Source of the DNA: Chromera velia
Lineage: Eukaryota > Sar > Chromeraceae
Direction: 5' to 3'
Assembly (NCBI GenBank): GCA_018398765.1
Contig: JAHBMJ010001575.1
Location: 1-28,944, forward strand
DNA: 28,944 bases
The notes below the pieces were generated by a model that was not told the DNA's origin, ran no database searches, and saw nothing but the letters and a program-made list of their open reading frames with translations. Within the stretch, counting starts at the first letter, position 1, and every line of letters begins with the position of its first letter. Both the position numbers and the translations under genes were made by a program. Positions 8,401-15,663 of this stretch are shown here, piece by piece.

Positions 8401-11058
8401 TTTGGGGGCAGAGGCTCAAGCAGCTGGTGCGGCTGCTGGGCTGTCAGAGCTTCTGTCGGACATTCTGGGCGTCTCTGTGCGGAACAGGACGGAGGGGGGG
8501 AAGGACAAGGACATCGCCCCCCCTGTGTGCAGAGCCATCGCCTCTTTCCACGGCCTCCCGAGTCCTTCTAGGATCCTGGTAGCCTCCCGTCTGCTGGGTT
8601 TGGCTTTCGCTGTCTCCCCTCCTTCTTCTTCTTCTCCTTCGGGTAGCGGCCAGGAGGTGCAGGGGGGGGTAGGTCGTCAGGGATTTCTTCAGGGATTGGA
8701 GGTGAGCGGTTGGAAGAGGGAGCGAGAGGTTGCACCTAGCTGAGAGAGACAGAGAGTGTCAAAGAGGGAAGCGGGAGTATCCCACTCAGGTGGGGGCAGT
8801 GAGCATTCGGTTCTGTATTTCTTTTTTTTCTCAATCTATTGAATATGCGCATAGTACGCACTCAGCTGTCCGATCGAAATGTCTGGCTGGTGCTGTCCCT
8901 GATGTTGGAGGAGAAAGGAAGTCAAAGCAGCGCCAATGTCGGAATGTTCAGAAAGAAAAGTAGACGGCTGGAGAGGCGGAGTAGAGAAGGGACTAGGTTT
9001 GCTCTAGGGGTTCCTCAGTGGTCTCTTTTCCGTTCTGTTCGGGTGTCTTTCTTTCTTTCCGTCCGATTTCAAGCGACGCCGCCCATTCTTGCCTGTCTTC
9101 TCTCACTATTTACTTCTTGATATTTGTGACGCTATGTGCAGCTCCAGTTGCTCCCGGAACGAGACGAGGGTGCGGGCGGGAAGTACGGGGGAAAAGGTGA
9201 CTCCCCTCTGACGCCTTTCTTTCCGCAGAAAGTGATGACGAGGTCCGTGTGTTTTCTTCTTCTTATCTCCCCGACTTTCTCTGCATATACGCAGGTATGT
9301 GTCTTTCTTTTCTGTTATTGAAAGAAGGTTTCGGGTGAGTCTTCGCAAATGAGTGGCCGTGCGTTTGTCGGCCTTTCGTGTCTCAACCTTTCTTCTCCAA
9401 AGAAAGTACAGATCTGTTGTGCATGCGCAGACGTATGTGCTCAGTGAGGAGTGCCCGTTCGTTCTTTCCTCTCTCATTGGTGTCCTTCCATGTGAACTTC
9501 TTTCCTTTCATGCCCTCAATGTGGTGTGTGCGAGTACCTCTCTTTTACTTGCATGAGCTTCCTTCCTGACTCGTCTGCTCTTTCTTCCCGGTCCAAACCT
9601 GGTGTCTATTCCGTAGCCCCTCCGTAATTGGAGCTGTTCATTTACGCTGTCCGTTTTCCTTCTTTGCGTGTGTCATTGCAGCTACTCCTTGGCGCTTTCT
9701 CGTCTCCTCTCTGCACGTGCTGCGTTGAGCGTCTTGCATCTGCACGGGAGTTTCAGAGGGGGGGTGGAGAGGCCCCGCGCAGATAGGGGGAGGGCCCCGG
9801 GTGAAATTTTGAGGTTGGAAGCCTCGGATGAAAGGGGACTCTCTGTACTGTCTGCGCGGCTCCTCGAAGCACTCAGAGGAGTCGAGAGAGGGGCAGAGGG
9901 GGCACTGTACAGCCGCATTGTGAGTCAGTCAGGCAGTCTTTGTGCGTTATTTTGTAGCTTTTCTTTTCTCTATCGATGAGACTTTCGTTTTGAAGGGGTC
10001 GAGGGTCACTTGGATTTTGGTTGTTGGTTCGTGGAAGTGACTGTGTTCGTTCTCTTTGGCAGGGAGGAGGGTAAGCCGACTCCCTTCTCCAATAATTGAT
10101 TGCACTTACTCACACCCACAGTCAGTCGGCCCGTCCGTCAGTCATTCAGTCAGGCCGGGTGGATGCGCACCCTTGATGCATTTTTTCTTTTTTAGAGTAC
10201 CCCCGCCTTCCTTCCTCACTGTCTGTGCAGGCGGGTCTCTCTCTCCAGCTGCGGACCCTCCAGTCGAGATTCCTCTCTCTGAGGAGGCAACTCTCCTCCC
10301 TCGTCTCTGCATACCTCCACAGCACTCTCGCAGCGTCCCAAGCGGGTTGGAAAGCACTCCAGACACAAATGAAAGTGGTGGAAGAGAGCGGGGGTGTCTC
10401 TCCGTCTGCGGTTTTCTCTGCTTTTGTGTCGGCTGCTTCGTTGGAAAGTACAGGCGAGAAAGAGCATTGGGGACCCGGAGCGTTGTTCGCAAAAAAACAT
10501 GTGGAAGTCGCGGCATTGGTCAATCGGGGGATGCTGATTGACGAGCGGGCGGGGGAAGGTGTTAGTGAAGAGGGAATGGAGGCACGCGAACTGGGTCCGT
10601 TGGGGTTGTTCCACTTGTGCAGTGTCTCTGTCGAGTCTCTGTTGGCCCTCCCCTCTGCCCTGCTGTGGGCCCTGGAATCCGTTTCTGCCTCGCTTGCCGC
10701 CCCACTTCTAGACCTTGCCGAGGGTCTTGTAAATGAGGGGGGAGGAAGGGAAAAGGAAAAAGAGGCTTCTGTGTCTGCCGCTGCCTCGTCCCTCCATTCA
10801 GCGCTGCTTGACGGCACTGCGGCTGCCGAGAGAATACGCAGAGAGACGGTCACACACCGAAGGACTCTCCGTCAGAGTCTAGAGTCTTTGTTGGAAGAGG
10901 GGACCGACAAGGGAGACACATCTGGACTCTTTGAGAGTCGTAGAGGAACCCCGGATTCTCTTCTCCGTTCTGCTATTGACGTCTCTTCAGGCCCCCGGCT
11001 TTTTTTGGAGGCGTTGTCGATGCCAGGCGTCGCAAAGAAAGAAATGAACAAAACATGA
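2309..11058 (+). CDS. Gamma-tubulin complex component, GCP5-like (about 14 exons)
   Basis: Predicted subunit of the gamma-tubulin ring complex, which nucleates microtubules at organising centres. My exon model is 2309-2404, 2856-2930, 3954-4059, 4393-4542, 4873-5286, 5505-6032, 6336-6821, 7246-7893, 8300-8701, 9142-9196, 9229-9294, 9431-9443, 9682-9919 and 10231-11058, about 1,368 codons (human GCP5 is near 1,020). The ATG follows an in-frame TAA and has G at +4. Family resemblance, seen by eye: N-terminal NFQESLRFSVEN and SLRYSLLRFLLRVSDAP (GCP5 has NFQ..L.F and YSIL.LLL.LSD); GRIP1-like VRRLLVEWDRILSGLE followed by LTLEDVQRL; GRIP2-like FLQGLELQLL, YSLALSRLLSARAALSVL and LRRQLSSLVSAYLHSTLA followed by W and a later HVEVAALVNRGMLID. 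A highly charged coiled-coil-like insert lies in exon 5. Codon-phase agreement of most junctions supports the model. GCP4 or GCP6 identity is possible; exon 3 is problematic. Confidence 0.6.
2856..2930 (+). CDS. Exon 2 of the GCP5-like gene
   Basis: Twenty-five codons between a TTTGCAG acceptor and a CCAG|GTTAGC donor, phase 0 at both ends. It carries the NFQESLRFSVEN segment that resembles the GCP5 N-terminus. Confidence 0.5.
3386..3632. repeat. (CTTC)n intronic microsatellite
   Basis: About 245 bases of CTTC with scattered CTTT units, lying in the intron between exons 2 and 3. Its translations (Ser-Phe-Leu-Pro on one strand, Lys-Glu-Gly-Arg on the other) are open only because of the repeat. 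Confidence 0.95.
3954..4059 (+). CDS. Exon 3 of the GCP5-like gene, frame uncertain
   Basis: A CTGCAG acceptor and a GAG|GTGAGA donor bound 106 bases, which is not a multiple of three. Entering in phase 0 gives DLEQAVIALEERSLPSDG but meets TGA at 4047-4049. The next frame is open to the donor (ending RQLLESKETPEEDE) and joins exon 4 in phase. Either a one-base error or mutation is present, or an upstream exon ending in phase 2 has been missed. A possible 18-base microexon at 3142-3159 would not repair the frame. Confidence 0.4.
4393..4542 (+). CDS. Exon 4 of the GCP5-like gene
   Basis: Fifty codons, phase 0 at both ends, from a CTTGCAG acceptor to a GAG|GTACAG donor. It starts SLRYSLLRFLLRVSDAP, which resembles the GCP5 N-terminal helix. 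A second donor-like GTGTAAGT lies at 4553, but using it brings stops into exon 5. Confidence 0.6.
4555..4683. repeat. (CAGT)n intronic microsatellite
   Basis: Tetranucleotide CAGT array with CCGT variants, directly downstream of the exon 4 donor. Similar but shorter CAGT clusters occur at 9920-9940 and 10100-10160 in the last intron. Confidence 0.9.
4873..5286 (+). CDS. Exon 5 of the GCP5-like gene (charged insert)
   Basis: 138 codons, phase 0 at both ends, acceptor CCTGCAG and donor CAG|GTCGGG. Rich in Glu, Arg and Lys, probably a long helix or coiled coil followed by an acidic, Ser-rich disordered patch. It has no counterpart I can name in human GCP5, although GCP6 carries a comparable charged stretch. 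Confidence 0.6.
5505..6032 (+). CDS. Exon 6 of the GCP5-like gene
   Basis: 176 codons, phase 0 at both ends, acceptor ATTGCAG and donor GAG|GTCGGT. Starts EAKRLGKLAEPG and ends ALEILRQE. Contains PELWLVSECLQNLRGLS, probably part of the lead into the GRIP1-like region. Confidence 0.65.
6336..6821 (+). CDS. Exon 7 of the GCP5-like gene (GRIP1-like)
   Basis: 162 codons, phase 0 at both ends, acceptor TTTCGCAG and donor ACG|GTGGGT. VRRLLVEWDRILSGLE then LTLEDVQRL matches the GCP pattern of an Ala/Leu helix, a central LE and a later LTL helix. Together with the final exon this is the most informative part for family assignment. Confidence 0.65.
7246..7893 (+). CDS. Exon 8 of the GCP5-like gene
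   Basis: 216 codons, phase 0 at both ends, acceptor CTACAG and donor GCA|GTAAGT (consensus). The first half is a Gly-rich linker; the second half is helical (AEFLESSRVEEMAKRAVRSQ). Confidence 0.65.
8300..8701 (+). CDS. Exon 9 of the GCP5-like gene
   Basis: 134 codons, phase 0 at both ends, acceptor CTCTGCAG and donor GAG|GTGAGC. Contains HLEELMSKAFRLSLQRQ, a Ser-8 run from a TCT repeat, and a second Ser-rich run. Ends FLQGLE, which continues into exon 10 as a GCP5-like segment. Confidence 0.65.
9142..9196 (+). CDS. Exon 10 of the GCP5-like gene
   Basis: 55 bases, enters in phase 0 and leaves in phase 1 at the donor GTGACT. Encodes LQLLPERDEGAGGKYGGK. The intron after it is only 32 bases by this model (9197-9228), which is very short. 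Confidence 0.45.
9229..9294 (+). CDS. Exon 11 of the GCP5-like gene
   Basis: 66 bases, phase 1 to phase 1, acceptor TTCCGCAG and donor GTATGT. Encodes a segment ending YLPDFLCIYA, in the position where GCPs have a beta-like LxLxY stretch before the GRIP2 helices. Confidence 0.45.
9431..9443 (+). CDS. Candidate 13-base microexon of the GCP5-like gene
   Basis: ATGCGCAG acceptor and GTGAGG donor bound 13 bases. Exon 11 leaves in phase 1 and exon 13 must be entered in phase 2, so a 3n+1 exon is needed between them and this one fits exactly, adding roughly DVCA. Transcript evidence is needed. Confidence 0.3.
9682..9919 (+). CDS. Exon 13 of the GCP5-like gene (GRIP2-like)
   Basis: 238 bases, phase 2 entry and phase 0 exit, acceptor CATTGCAG and donor ATT|GTGAGT. 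Starts YSLALSRLLSARAALSVL, which parallels the GCP5 segment beginning YNQVF and continuing through a Leu-rich helix. Confidence 0.6.
10231..11058 (+). CDS. Last exon of the GCP5-like gene (GRIP2-like, stop)
   Basis: 275 codons plus TGA, phase 0 entry after CTGTGCAG. Contains LRRQLSSLVSAYLHSTLA, a following Trp, and HVEVAALVNRGMLID, in the order of the GCP C-terminal helices (L-R, F-V, Y, W, then H..YL..I...LL). The last 100 residues look like extension helices and a polar tail. Confidence 0.7.
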   Translation, partial: AGLSLQLRTLQSRFLSLRRQLSSLVSAYLHSTLAASQAGWKALQTQMKVVEESGGVSPSAVFSAFVSAASLESTGEKEHWGPGALFAKKHVEVAALVNRGMLIDERAGEGVSEEGMEARELGPLGLFHLCSVSVESLLALPSALLWALESVSASLAAPLLDLAEGLVNEGGGREKEKEASVSAAASSLHSALLDGTAAAERIRRETVTHRRTLRQSLESLLEEGTDKGDTSGLFESRRGTPDSLLRSAIDVSSGPRLFLEALSMPGVAKKEMNKT

Positions 11059-11565
11059 CTTTCCAAATTTTAAATTTCCAATAGCTTCACTTTTGAAAGA
11101 AAGTTTCGATTTTTAGAAATAGGTTAGTAAGTGGCTAGTAATCAAGATTTTTAAAACTTAAAAGCACCACCGTGATCCACCGTGTATATAAGCGTCAACG
11201 GTCGATCCGTCATTTTGGTGACCACTCGGCGTGGCGGCCGTTTGGTAACCATTCGGACCATTCCTAGAATCATTCTTACTTAGCTACTCCCAGCTGGCTG
11301 TATATAATTTATAGAATTCAGTGGAATCTGGGCGTAGTCTTTAGTTAGTCTAGTACTCTAGGTCTGATAGTTCGTTCTAGAGCTTCGGAATGAATTTAGT
11401 TTTTCGATATATATAGTACTATTAATAGTATATTATATAGTACGTTTGTTCATATTTTCTTGCAAGACTTAACTAACAAACAGTTACCAACTAAATTATA
11501 TTATACAGTGTTCAAATTTATTGATTAGTTAATTGATTTAGTTTGGATTTAAGTTTTGTGTTTTC
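11059..11565. other. 3' flank of the main gene, AT-rich
   Basis: No gene seen. AT-rich except for a GC-richer island at 11165-11260. A TATATAAG sequence lies near 11184 but I cannot link it to any transcript. Confidence 0.4.
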
Positions 11566-11802
11566 CCTAATGAATTGGGAGTTGAATTGGGCGTCGAATT
11601 GGTAGTACTACCAATTTTTTACCGCCAGTATCTCCCAATTTTGAAAAATTGGTACCTAGTCTAGTGAAAGAAGTACATGGAGTTTGAAGCTAAAATTTTG
11701 TGTACGGGCTAGACAAGGGCTCACTAATTTCTAGCCGCAGCCATTAGACTCTAATTCATTACTAAGAACAAATTCTATAAACACTTAGAGTCACCTAAAA
11801 AT
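11566..11802 (+). repeat. Left terminal inverted repeat, interrupted
   Basis: Left arm of the long-TIR element. Its last 10 bases, ACCTAAAAAT, are repeated at 13344-13353, where the arm continues as TGGGAGTTACCAATTTTT. This marks the insertion point of the nested element. Confidence 0.85.
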
Positions 11803-11840
11803 ACCCTCAAGAAGCCTTCCTATAACCCTCAAATCAAACT

Positions 11841-11893
11841 CCGGGCTTTGGCAGCCTGGCAGCCTAGCGCCTTCGGCGCCAGGCCTTTGACGA
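11841..11893. repeat. Single left-end copy of the 33-bp hairpin unit
   Basis: CGGGCTTTGGCAG is followed by GCGCCTTCGGCGCC, the same unit that is tandemly repeated at the right end of the nested element. GGCGCC around TTCG forms a strong hairpin. Confidence 0.6.
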
Positions 11894-12163
11894 TAGAAAG
11901 CTCATTCTTTCTAGTATGCAATATCGTCAAGGCTCTGGTAACAGAAAGCTAATTCTTTTTAAGTATGGAATATACCTCCAGTCCATTGTAGCTTAAAAAT
12001 ATTATAACCTAATTTAATCTAGTTTAACCTAGTTTTATAATATTTTAATACTTTCTTATAGTATCTGCTATAATCAACTTAAATATGTAAAATAACAAAA
12101 AAACAAATATTGATTTTAATCAGTTTGAATCTAAAGTTTGAATCTATCAGTCTTAGTCAGTCT

Positions 12164-12490
12164 TCATTTAGAAATTCTAGATCCATGGACTCTGCGTGTA
12201 GCAGGGCGATAGTCATCGTCATCATCATCAGACTCTGTAACCCCCCCTCCTTCGCTACCACTATATTCACTCGTCGCCCGGGCAAACAAAGTAGCCTTTG
12301 CTTTCGCCTTGTTTTTTGCCTTAGCCTTTGCTTTTGCTTTTCTTTTTACTTGCGCTCTTTGTCCTCTTGCTTGAGTGTGTGAAGAAAAGTGGAGAACACT
12401 GACCGTGGATGCAGTTCTTCGACATGCATGCATGCAGAACGATTGAGTTAGCCAGTAAAAAAGAAACGGACCCATCCAGTTGGCCATCAA
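12164..12490 (-). CDS. Small hypothetical frame, Lys-Ala rich
   Basis: A 108-codon frame within the nested element with a Lys-Ala repeat in the middle and an acidic Asp run near the end. No family recognised. The Lys-Ala stretch derives from a CTTTGC-type hexamer repeat at about 12298-12345, so the frame may be accidental. Confidence 0.15.
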   Translation of the reverse strand: MMANWMGPFLFYWLTQSFCMHACRRTASTVSVLHFSSHTQARGQRAQVKRKAKAKAKAKNKAKAKATLFARATSEYSGSEGGGVTESDDDDDDYRPATRRVHGSRISK

Positions 12491-12610
12491 TCCCCGCGAT
12501 GCTCCAGAAGGAGGACTCTTCTCCCGTGCAGAGGGGAGGGCAGTCCGTTTTCGAGACTGCGTGTCAGCCTCCTATACCGGGGGCGCCTTTTGCTGAGGTT
12601 CCGCTTTCTG

Positions 12611-12880
12611 TCAGCCCCCTCTAAGCCGCTTCAAAAAAAAAGTCTTCAATTCGTCGGCCTGTCGAACATGTCGAAGCTTCAGAGCTTCAAATTCCTTTCG
12701 GGGTTCAAAGTACTTCTCAATGTGCTCTGTGGATTCCACCTCCAACGTCTTCAGAAAGAACTCTAAAACTGACTCCATAAAGGCCGCATCTTCAAGGAAG
12801 TCCAACACAGCGATTCGCAAATGAGCATCAAAAGGCAGGCTGGACATTTTGGGAAAAGAAAAGTACACAGACAGTGTCAC
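12611..12880 (-). CDS. Hypothetical helical protein, 89 codons, in nested element
   Basis: Frame on the minus strand; an internal Met (MSSLPFDAHLRIAV) may be the true start, giving 78 residues. The composition is protein-like and not repeat-driven: FLEDAAFMESVLEFFLKTLE, then EHIEKYF and EFEALKLRH. The pattern recalls a BART-type helical domain (FLED..F...V..F, then EH...Y...EF), but this is weak. It lies between the nested element's ends and may be captured host sequence. Function not assigned. Confidence 0.35.
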   Translation of the reverse strand: MTLSVYFSFPKMSSLPFDAHLRIAVLDFLEDAAFMESVLEFFLKTLEVESTEHIEKYFEPRKEFEALKLRHVRQADELKTFFLKRLRGG

Positions 12881-13054
12881 GGTCAGATCGAATTCGCCAG
12901 CCTAAGGATAGGTGTTGACCATAGCGGACCGACATACAGTAACAAGCCAGAAGACTAAAACGTTTTTCAGACAGCTTTTGCACCTTTGTGCATGTATGCA
13001 TTAATACGTACAACTGCAAAAGTCATATGCATGTGGGCTTTGGGGTGGCACGTA

Positions 13055-13305
13055 TGGTCGGACTTTGGTAGGCCCGCGCCTTCGGCACGGTCGGGCTTTG
13101 GCATGGCCACGCCTTCGGCGCGGTCGGGCTTTGGTAGGCCTGCGCCTTTGCTGCGGTCAGGCTTTGACAAGCCCGCACCTTCGGCACGGTCAGGCTTTGG
13201 TAGGCCTGCGCCTTCGGCGTGGTCGGGCTTTGATAGACCCGCACCTTCGGCGCGGTCAGGCTTTGGCAGCCGGGCACCTTCGGCGCCCAGGCTTTGATGG
13301 CCGCT
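13055..13305. repeat. Tandem 33-bp array with TTCG hairpins, about 7.5 copies
   Basis: Unit approximates GGTCGGGCTTTGGTAGG followed by CCCGCGCCTTCGGCAC. Copies differ at a few positions, mostly transitions. Each contains C(G/A)CCTTCGGCG, able to form a TTCG-loop hairpin. The array abuts the right end of the nested element. On the minus strand it translates to an 11-residue repeat (AEGAGLPKPDR), which I regard as incidental. Confidence 0.85.
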
Positions 13306-13343
13306 CCGGATCAACCATAGGAAGCCTTGAAGTTCTTGGGGGT

Positions 13344-13353
13344 ACCTAAAAAT
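13344..13353. repeat. Target-site duplication, right copy
   Basis: ACCTAAAAAT, identical to 11793-11802. It joins the two halves of the interrupted left terminal repeat. Confidence 0.75.
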
Positions 13354-13681
13354 TGGGAGTTACCAATTTTTTTCTAGGACTAACTACCAATTTTTAAGAA
13401 AATGAACACCCAATTTTTTTTTGGGGACTACCAATTTTATAACTTCTCCTAGAAAGTAAAGAATATGTGGAAAGAAAGAACACTGTAATTAAACAGTGTT
13501 GCGGCTGCACAGAACTTCATAAATCCAGAAGTTTTGTATAGTTTTATAGTATTATTCATGCTCAAAGTCCCTCCCGGCGTGACACTTCGGTAAAATATGC
13601 TTGCATGGCTTTCTTTCTCTTGCATAACCACGCAAAAACCAGATCTTCCAGAACAAAACGATCATATGAATAACATCCCCC

Positions 13682-13885
13682 CTATAAAACAAAACGTTTG
13701 CAAAGCTTTTTATGATACGATTCAAAGCCGTAGCATTTCGCTGTGTTTAACCCTCCAAACCGGCGGATCCACACCAGGAAGTGCGAGTAGAAGTGAGTCT
13801 TCGGGACCACCCACCCATAAGACTTGTAAAAAAGGTCTTGCCAAATCTTTATCACCGTTTTCAGCTCTGCAAGTTTCTCAACCAC
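13682..13885 (-). pseudogene. Transposase-like fragment
   Basis: About 68 codons ending at a stop, with an upstream in-frame stop about 27 bases before the first listed start. Contains VVPKTHFYSHFLVWIRRFGG and later FESYHKKLCK. The pattern PK.H...H....IRRFG followed by FE..HK..K is typical of the C-terminal region of transposases of the CACTA-like/KDZ-Plavaka group and related uncharacterised transposon proteins. No catalytic DDE motif is visible here, so this is a relic or one exon. It lies inside the long-TIR element and is its best clue to family. Confidence 0.45.
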
Positions 13886-14065
13886 GAGAGAGAGAAAGCA
13901 CGTCTTTCCTGTTCAAATGATTTTCTACTCCTGAGAGATATGGAGACAACCCTCAAACAGAAGTAAGAAGAAGGGATCCCCGAGTCGTCTGTCACTACTG
14001 CAGCAGCCTCAATTCAGTCGGCAGCTGCTAGTCTCCGTAAGCCTCAAGGTGGGAGACAGAACGAA

Positions 14066-14425
14066 ATGGATCAAGGGAAAGAACAAAAGAAAAAGAAGAA
14101 ATCGAAAAGTGAAAGTTTTTGTCAGCGCCCCCCTCCTCCCCAGCGCTCTGCAACCATGGTCGTACAAAGCCGACAGAGGGAGAGGTCAAAGGAAATGGAC
14201 AAGGATGGATTTGTCATCCCCACCAAGTTTTGGGAGAGATTCGCTGTGCGAAGAGAGCTGAACATCGCTCATGCAATGTTTTTAGATATCAAGTTCACCG
14301 TGAAAATTTTGGAGCTGAAAGAGCTCACAGATGATCAAAGAAAAAAGGCAGACATCGGAATTTTCCCAGATGATTCCTTAGTCATTTTTCAGTACACCCA
14401 TGTTGTCCCCCCCCAAAATCTATAA
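14066..14425 (+). CDS. Hypothetical 119-codon frame in the long-TIR element
   Basis: Starts MDQGKEQKKKKKSKSESF, a very basic N-terminus that could act in nuclear localisation or nucleic-acid binding. It then has FVIPTKFWERFAVRRELNIA and LELKELTDDQRKKADIG, which look like real protein. No family recognised. It lies close to the right terminal repeat, on the strand opposite the transposase-like fragment. It may be a second transposon gene or captured sequence; unspliced reading is assumed. Confidence 0.35.
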   Translation: MDQGKEQKKKKKSKSESFCQRPPPPQRSATMVVQSRQRERSKEMDKDGFVIPTKFWERFAVRRELNIAHAMFLDIKFTVKILELKELTDDQRKKADIGIFPDDSLVIFQYTHVVPPQNL

Positions 14426-14764
14426 AAGGAGAAGAAGAAGGAATATAATCTCCATTTGAGGCGTCTGGGAACCACTAAGTGGGAGATATTCGGGAGAGAG
14501 GGGCATGATCTGAACAAAGATCAGCAGCCACTGTCTAGCATATGGAGGGATTATAAATTTTGGTAGGCTTACATGGTTAATTGGATCGATTTGCGCTCTG
14601 TTTTTTGTACTGGTACATACAGCTTGTGTAGATCTGTCCACTGTCTGTTTTGTATTGCATTAGCGGTGCACTATGACACATAAAACAAAAGTTTCAAGTT
14701 GAGTCCTTTTTTTTTTTTTTTGTATTACCAATTTTTTTTTCAGCGGTCCTAAAAAATTCCTATT

Positions 14765-15020
14765 TAAAAATTGGTAACTCCCAATTTTTAGGTGACTCTA
14801 AGTGTTTATAGAATTTGTTCTTAGTAATGAATTAGAGTCTAATGACTGCGGTTAGAGATTAGTGAGCCCTTGTCTAGCCCGTACACAAAATTTTAGCTTC
14901 AAACTTCATGTACTTCTTTCACTAGACTAGGTACCAATTTTTTAAAATTGGAAGTTACTGGCGGTAAAAAATTGGTAGTACTACCAATTCGACATCCAAT
15001 TCAACTCCCAATTCATTAGG
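14765..15020 (-). repeat. Right terminal inverted repeat
   Basis: Intact right arm, reverse complement of 11566-11802 plus 13354-13372. Because it is uninterrupted, it shows the original sequence across the insertion site of the nested element. Confidence 0.85.
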
Positions 15021-15663
15021 ATTAACTTTGAAAGTTAAATTAAACGAAGTATAACTATAAGTTTTAAACTGGTATAAAAATTGCAAACGGTTTGTATATA
15101 ATCATTCATTCTTTGCATATCATATGACATCACTTGTTATCATCTTAGAAATTCATCTATTATCACTAGTAGTATAAAAAACCAATCAATTATATCTAGT
15201 ATCATACGGTTTATACTTTAATTAAATTAAATAATATAATAATGAAGCTAGTAATGAAGCGTCATGACGGTGGAAGCTATGGTGGAAGCCTGAGGGGGAG
15301 GGCGGGGGATGCAAGCTAACGTGCAAACCCTAGTGCAAACCTAAATACTAGTCAATTTCTAAGTCAAATATTTGTTTAGTCAGTTAGTTAAGTTAATTAG
15401 TTGAGTTGCAATGCAGTGGTTACTTAAGTTCTCCGTTAATTCTCAAATCTCTATCACGTTATAAACTAAACTAACGGACTACTACTAACTAAAGACCAGT
15501 GCATTAAGAATATGTTGAGAGAACACGATTTGGATCATGCGCAATGGCGGCTTTAATTCCGTCAATTATGGCACCGACATTTCCCCTTATAGATTCTGAT
15601 GTAACTCACAATCTTGGACCTTGTGACGTACTCCAGTCGTCACCGCGAACCAGCCGAACGACG
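15021..15663. other. AT-rich flank, no gene seen
   Basis: Mostly AT-rich with short TTAGTTAGTTAA-type motifs and a GC-richer patch at 15265-15310. No coding signal. Confidence 0.4.

Larger units (their letters stand above)
11803..13343. mobile_element. Nested element with target-site duplication and hairpin repeats
   Basis: The 1,541-bp insertion starts ACCCTCAAGAAG and ends CTTGGGGGT, an inverted match. Flanks are ACCTAAAAAT on both sides, so the duplication is 10 bp, or 8 bp (CCTAAAAA) if the tips are read as TACCC and GGGTA. A duplication of 8-10 bp plus extended imperfect inverted ends would suit a hAT or Mutator-like element; I cannot decide between them. Inner arm sequence also matches: GCCTTCCTAT near 11813 against ATAGGAAGCC near 13318. 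It carries the 33-bp array at its right end and minus-strand frames. Confidence 0.75.
11566..15020. mobile_element. Transposon with about 250-bp terminal inverted repeats
   Basis: Sequence from 11566 reappears reverse-complemented ending at 15020 with about 95% identity over about 237 bases up to 11802. The match resumes at 13344-13372 after an insertion. Both arms start CCTAATGAATTGGGAGTTG and contain the perfect palindrome AATTGGTAGTACTACCAATT (11597-11616, 14970-14989). The motif TACCAATTTT recurs many times near both ends, as expected of subterminal transposase-binding repeats. Without the insertion the element would be about 1.9 kb. I could not see a target-site duplication. It contains a transposase-like fragment on the minus strand and a small plus-strand frame. 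Confidence 0.8.

Noticed and set aside
8866..8959. Candidate extra exon starting LSDRNVWLVLSLMLEEKG
   Set aside because: It has an acceptor but no donor in the phase needed to reach 9142. Joining 8701 directly to 9142 gives FLQGLELQLL, which fits GCP5 better.
13055..13305. CRISPR-like array
   Set aside because: Units are contiguous with no unique spacers, and the context is a eukaryotic transposon.
12967..13314. Minus-strand protein with 11-residue repeats (AEGAGLPKPDR)
   Set aside because: It is simply the translation of the 33-bp hairpin array. The array length being a multiple of three keeps all frames open.
11336..15496. Extension of the long-TIR arms outward (GTCTTTAGTTAGT at 11337 and its complement near 15490; CTTAACTAAC at 11468 and its complement near 15383)
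   Set aside because: Spacing from the clear ends differs by about 270 bases between sides and the words are short and AT-rich, so chance is a fair explanation.
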